DNA of 64,000 bases from Planctomycetales bacterium ZRK34 (GTDB lineage Bacteria > Planctomycetota > Phycisphaerae > Phycisphaerales > Zrk34), in assembly GCA_014873095.1 (NCBI GenBank), contig CP050848.1, forward strand, positions 62,001 to 126,000, given 5' to 3'. How positions within the stretch are numbered: the stretch's first letter is position 1; each line of letters starts with the position of its first letter. This document shows positions 61,329-64,000 of this stretch, piece by piece. The translations under genes were made by a program, and so were the position numbers. The notes under the pieces were generated by a model. The model searched no databases, was not told where the DNA came from, and saw nothing but the letters and a program-made list of their open reading frames with translations.

Positions 61329-62642
61329 TCAATACACCAGATCGCGGAAATTCTTGACCACGTGGAAGGTGATGATGTTGCCATCGTGGGCGGACTTGGC
61401 CTGCTCATCGCCGGAGCGGGCCAGCACCAGCAGATCGTCGCCGTCGATCACCATCGTGGCGTAGTGTCGGGCCTGCTGCGGATCGTCGGTCATGGCAACG
61501 ATCCCGGCGAAGCACCAGTCGACGGCATTCTTCGAAAAGAACAACTGCAGGCGGTGACGCTCGTCGTAGGGTTTGTTGAAGCGGCTTTTGGGCATGCGAT
61601 CGCGGCGGACCATCCCGTCGACCGACTGTGAACTCAGCAGCCAGTACAGCTTGGTCTTTTCGTCGTACTGGATGTTGAACTTGATCTCGCCGCCGGGCAT
61701 CGGCAGGTAGACCATTTCTTTGCCGGAGGGGGCCTGCTCGGTCGTCGTCTTCATCGCGCCGGTGCCGGGCTCATCGCCCTGCTCGACGACTTTGACCACC
61801 GCTCCATATCCGTTGCCGTTGGTGTGGGCTCGCAGGAACAGGTGAAACGTCCGCCCCGACGGATCGCACCAGATGTGATCCGGGTCGGCCAGTTGCACCA
61901 CGTTGGGCTCGAGCCAGCCCGCTTTCATGCCCTGGTTGTAAAACGGCACCCCGATGTAGTTCAGCTTGTTGAGGTCGACCGCATCCTTGAAGCGGAGTTC
62001 GCTGGCGAAGGTCCAGTTTTCGCGCTTCGTCAGATCGTCGCCCACGTGCCCGCGCAACAACACCGGCGCCAGCGTCGACCAGTCGATGCGCCCGCTGGTG
62101 TAATGCTCCATCGGGACATACACGCAGCCGTTGGCGTAGACCACGTTGTGGGCGTGGCCCGTCCAGATCTGTCCCTCGGTCAGCGCGGCGGGTTTTGACC
62201 AGGTTTCACCGCCGTCTGTGGAACGCGTGATCTTCAGATCACCGGCGTGACCGAGGATGTAGACATCGTCGCCGACGACAAACGGCGTGCAGTGAAAGAT
62301 CGTCAGGTCGGCGGTGTGTTTCCACGTCTTGCCGCGATCGTCGGAGATGAACACCTTGCCCTGATGATCCCAGCGATCGCGAGGCCGCCGGCCTTTGGGC
62401 CCAGGCAGCTTGTCGACGCCAATCCCGCCGAGATCGATCGTCGCGATCAACCGCCCGCTCGGCAGGCGAAGCAGACCCGGCGAATAGGTGTACACATCCT
62501 TCGGCGAGGGAGAACGATACACCACCACGAAATCCTGCGCCAGCGGCTTGACGCCCTGCGCCGAAACGTCGGCGCCCATCACAAACAACAGACCGATCGC
62601 ACACAAAATAACGGCTGGGCGCCCAGGGAAGCTATACATCAT
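61329..62642 (-). CDS. Exported sialidase-like BNR/Asp-box repeat protein
   Basis: A 437-aa protein. A signal peptide (AVILCAIGLLFVMGADVSA) is followed by a six-bladed sialidase-type propeller with Asp boxes SDDRGKTWKH and STDGGETWSK. YSPGLLRLPSGRLIATIDLG resembles the N-terminal catalytic-arginine region. It may be a glycoside hydrolase (exo-sialidase-like) or a carbohydrate-binding propeller; catalytic Tyr/Glu assignment is uncertain. The ATG at 62642 overlaps the pseudopilin stop as ATGA, so the two are coupled. Surface or periplasmic polysaccharide breakdown is inferred. Confidence 0.83.
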   Translation of the reverse strand: MMYSFPGRPAVILCAIGLLFVMGADVSAQGVKPLAQDFVVVYRSPSPKDVYTYSPGLLRLPSGRLIATIDLGGIGVDKLPGPKGRRPRDRWDHQGKVFISDDRGKTWKHTADLTIFHCTPFVVGDDVYILGHAGDLKITRSTDGGETWSKPAALTEGQIWTGHAHNVVYANGCVYVPMEHYTSGRIDWSTLAPVLLRGHVGDDLTKRENWTFASELRFKDAVDLNKLNYIGVPFYNQGMKAGWLEPNVVQLADPDHIWCDPSGRTFHLFLRAHTNGNGYGAVVKVVEQGDEPGTGAMKTTTEQAPSGKEMVYLPMPGGEIKFNIQYDEKTKLYWLLSSQSVDGMVRRDRMPKSRFNKPYDERHRLQLFFSKNAVDWCFAGIVAMTDDPQQARHYATMVIDGDDLLVLARSGDEQAKSAHDGNIITFHVVKNFRDLVY

Positions 62643-63412
62643 GGTTGAATAAATCCTTTGCGCAAAGCATTGCTGTATCCGCTGACGTCGGGCTCGTACT
62701 TATCCTGTCCACCGATCAGCAGGCCGAACAGACCACTGGTGATCTCCGCCTGGGCCCGGTACTCGACATGCCCGTCGAGAAAGGCGAAGTTCTTGCCTTC
62801 GTGCGGTCCATCGGAAATCAGCAGGCCTGAGTCAAAACGCATCCATCCGCTGAACGCCGCATTGGCCTCGGTGGAATTCGCTGAGGTCACCATATGCGGG
62901 CGCAACACGCCCGAACTGTGATTCTGCACATCGCAGCCTAATGTTGCAACCATGGCAACCCGGCGGAAGCTACGACCACCGAAGTGGGTGACCACGCCGC
63001 TGGCGACGTAGCTGTATTCGTTGTCCTCGGTGGGAATAAATGTCGTTGAATCTTCATCGACACTGGGACATTGCCACAGGCGCGATCCGCCGGGCGCATC
63101 CGCCAGGTAAGGCTTGATGCTGTAGATCCAGTTGGGCCGACTGTTGATGTTGGTCGCCGGCTCTGCGGCGATCCAATGCAGATTGCCGGTGGGATAAGTT
63201 CCGCCGTCAGCCGGCTGGTAGGGAAAATGTTGTTGGTAGTCCATGCCGTACGCGATCGCTCCGAGGCTGATCTGGTGCTGCTGGGCTCCGCAGGCGACGC
63301 GCTTGGCGACTTCCCGGGCCTGTTGAAGCGAAGGCAGCAGGATCGCGATCAGCAGTGCAATGATGCTGACCACAACCAGCAGTTCGATCAGGGTGAAGGC
63401 ATTTCGGCGCAT
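62639..63412 (-). CDS. Type II secretion pseudopilin-like protein
   Basis: A 257-aa protein with leader MRRNA followed by the prepilin methylation motif FTLIELLVVVSIIALLIAIL and an extended hydrophobic helix, including Glu5. The C-terminal domain contains the planctomycete-type ending ISDGPHEGKNFAFLDGHVEY, like the H-X9-DG proteins of this phylum. It is translationally coupled (ATGA) to the sialidase-like gene downstream and preceded by a LamG/PEP-CTERM gene. Direct linkage of one pseudopilin to one secreted hydrolase is repeated at 12056-15329. Confidence 0.9.
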   Translation of the reverse strand: MRRNAFTLIELLVVVSIIALLIAILLPSLQQAREVAKRVACGAQQHQISLGAIAYGMDYQQHFPYQPADGGTYPTGNLHWIAAEPATNINSRPNWIYSIKPYLADAPGGSRLWQCPSVDEDSTTFIPTEDNEYSYVASGVVTHFGGRSFRRVAMVATLGCDVQNHSSGVLRPHMVTSANSTEANAAFSGWMRFDSGLLISDGPHEGKNFAFLDGHVEYRAQAEITSGLFGLLIGGQDKYEPDVSGYSNALRKGFIQP

Positions 63413-63426
63413 GAAACGTTTTCCGA

Positions 63427-63475
63427 TAGCCGCGAATCAACGATTCGCGGTCCGCGATGCGTTGCATCGCGGCTA
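63427..63475. repeat. Double-hairpin palindromic element (TAGCCGCG...CGCGGCTA), intergenic copy
   Basis: A 49-bp element bounded by TAGCCGCG and CGCGGCTA. Internal hairpins are CCGCGAAT / ATTCGCGG (63430-63450) and CCGCGATG / CATCGCGG (63452-63472). It has the same architecture as the copy inside valS (26659-26711). It lies between the LamG/PEP-CTERM stop and the pseudopilin start. Confidence 0.87.
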
Positions 63476-63476
63476 T

Positions 63477-64000
63477 TTATCCACGGCGGCGGCGCACCAG
63501 CACCATGGCGCCGAAGCTCAGAGCTACGATGGATGCCGGCTCAGGCACCACGGCCGTCGCCGCGGCGTAGTGTGCAGCCACGCGCGTGCTGCTGAGTTCA
63601 CCGCCATACACAGCCAGTTCATCAATCAACCCGTTGTAGGCGTTGGTGAACCCGCTGGCGTTGTTCTGCTTGCCGATGCTGTCGATCAGCGATGTGGCGC
63701 CGCTGGGCGCGTAAGTCGACGAGCCGAAGCTGACACCGATCGTGCCGGCGGACGAGCCGTTGACATAGAGCTTGATCTGATCGTTGGCGAAATCGAGCAC
63801 GCCGACGAAGTGCGTCCAGGTGTCAGTCGAGGCGTATGAGATCGGCCCGGTCGTGAACGAATCAGTGCCGGTGCTGCGTCCAGCCACGCGGAGGACGGTG
63901 TCGGCCGATCCACTGCCTGCTGAGTTCTGCAATGCGACCGAAAGCCCGGTGCCGGTCTCGTTGAGGAACGAGTTGAACAGCAACGCGACGCTGCCGTCGG
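63477..64000 (-). CDS. LamG-domain PEP-CTERM protein, N-terminus beyond window
   Basis: The frame is open to the right edge, so only the C-terminal 173 or so residues are visible. They show a LamG/concanavalin A-like fold (TWTHFVGVLDFANDQIKLYV, NGSSAGTIGV, NGLIDELAVYGGELSSTRVA) and a PEP-CTERM tail, VPEPASIVALSFGAMVLV followed by RRRR. It should be an exported surface or matrix protein processed by exosortase. It is probably cotranscribed with the pseudopilin and sialidase-like genes downstream. Confidence 0.85.
   Translation of the reverse strand, partial: DGSVALLFNSFLNETGTGLSVALQNSAGSGSADTVLRVAGRSTGTDSFTTGPISYASTDTWTHFVGVLDFANDQIKLYVNGSSAGTIGVSFGSSTYAPSGATSLIDSIGKQNNASGFTNAYNGLIDELAVYGGELSSTRVAAHYAAATAVVPEPASIVALSFGAMVLVRRRRG

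Overview
The window is high-GC DNA from a member of the Planctomycetota, most likely a Phycisphaerae-type lineage. The pointers are two secreted proteins with C-terminal PEP-CTERM signals, lone prepilin-like proteins, an ECF sigma factor coupled to a FecR/LamG-type membrane protein, DUF1844 and DUF2007 proteins, and several families of palindromic interspersed repeats. No rRNA, tRNA, CRISPR array, transposase or prophage was seen. Taxonomy is inferred from gene content, not from a marker tree.

Layout. 1-5279: sigma/FecR pair, DUF1844, SurA-like lipoprotein, APH-type kinase and 2H phosphodiesterase. 5436-9109: minus-strand run HTH, gltX, DUF2007, EVE, PfkB kinase. 9337-11965: GTP-dependent PEP carboxykinase and a solitary nuoB. 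12056-15329: PEP-CTERM protein, pseudopilin and a nucleoside hydrolase-FmdE fusion. 15647-20153: OprB-like porin, S1-domain protein, glnS. 20242-24573: S41 protease, two small hypothetical genes, GNAT acetyltransferase, YfcE-like phosphoesterase. 24722-28003: valS, carrying three different repeat elements. 28406-41355: transketolase-like enzyme, PFOR with a DHOD-like partner, acetyl-CoA synthetase, OFA transporter, porin and a lipoprotein. 41941-46800: ADP-forming acyl-CoA synthetase/GNAT fusion, divergent from a FixL-like heme-PAS kinase and its response regulator. 46889-51009: cysK, metY and a metX-metW fusion. 50993-61215: an eight-gene redox operon. 61329-64000: sialidase-like protein, pseudopilin and LamG/PEP-CTERM protein.

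How it works together. The centre encodes C2/C3 metabolism at the pyruvate/acetyl-CoA/acetate node (PFOR, Acs, ACD/GNAT, PEPCK, OFA carrier). Next to it is a two-component system whose PAS domain keeps every key FixL heme-pocket residue, so oxygen control of this metabolism is plausible. The 50993-61215 operon joins a cytoplasmic NADH-type flavin/Fe-S module to a NapGH/NosR-like membrane and Tat-exported ferredoxin relay and three beta-propeller proteins. Six consecutive gene junctions there are 4-bp overlaps. I know of no described system with this exact composition, and it is the best candidate for something new.

Other notable points are palindromic repeats translated in frame inside two aminoacyl-tRNA synthetases (gltX, valS), a candidate about 53-nt anti-Shine-Dalgarno RNA upstream of valS, and two parallel PEP-CTERM/pseudopilin/secreted-hydrolase cassettes.
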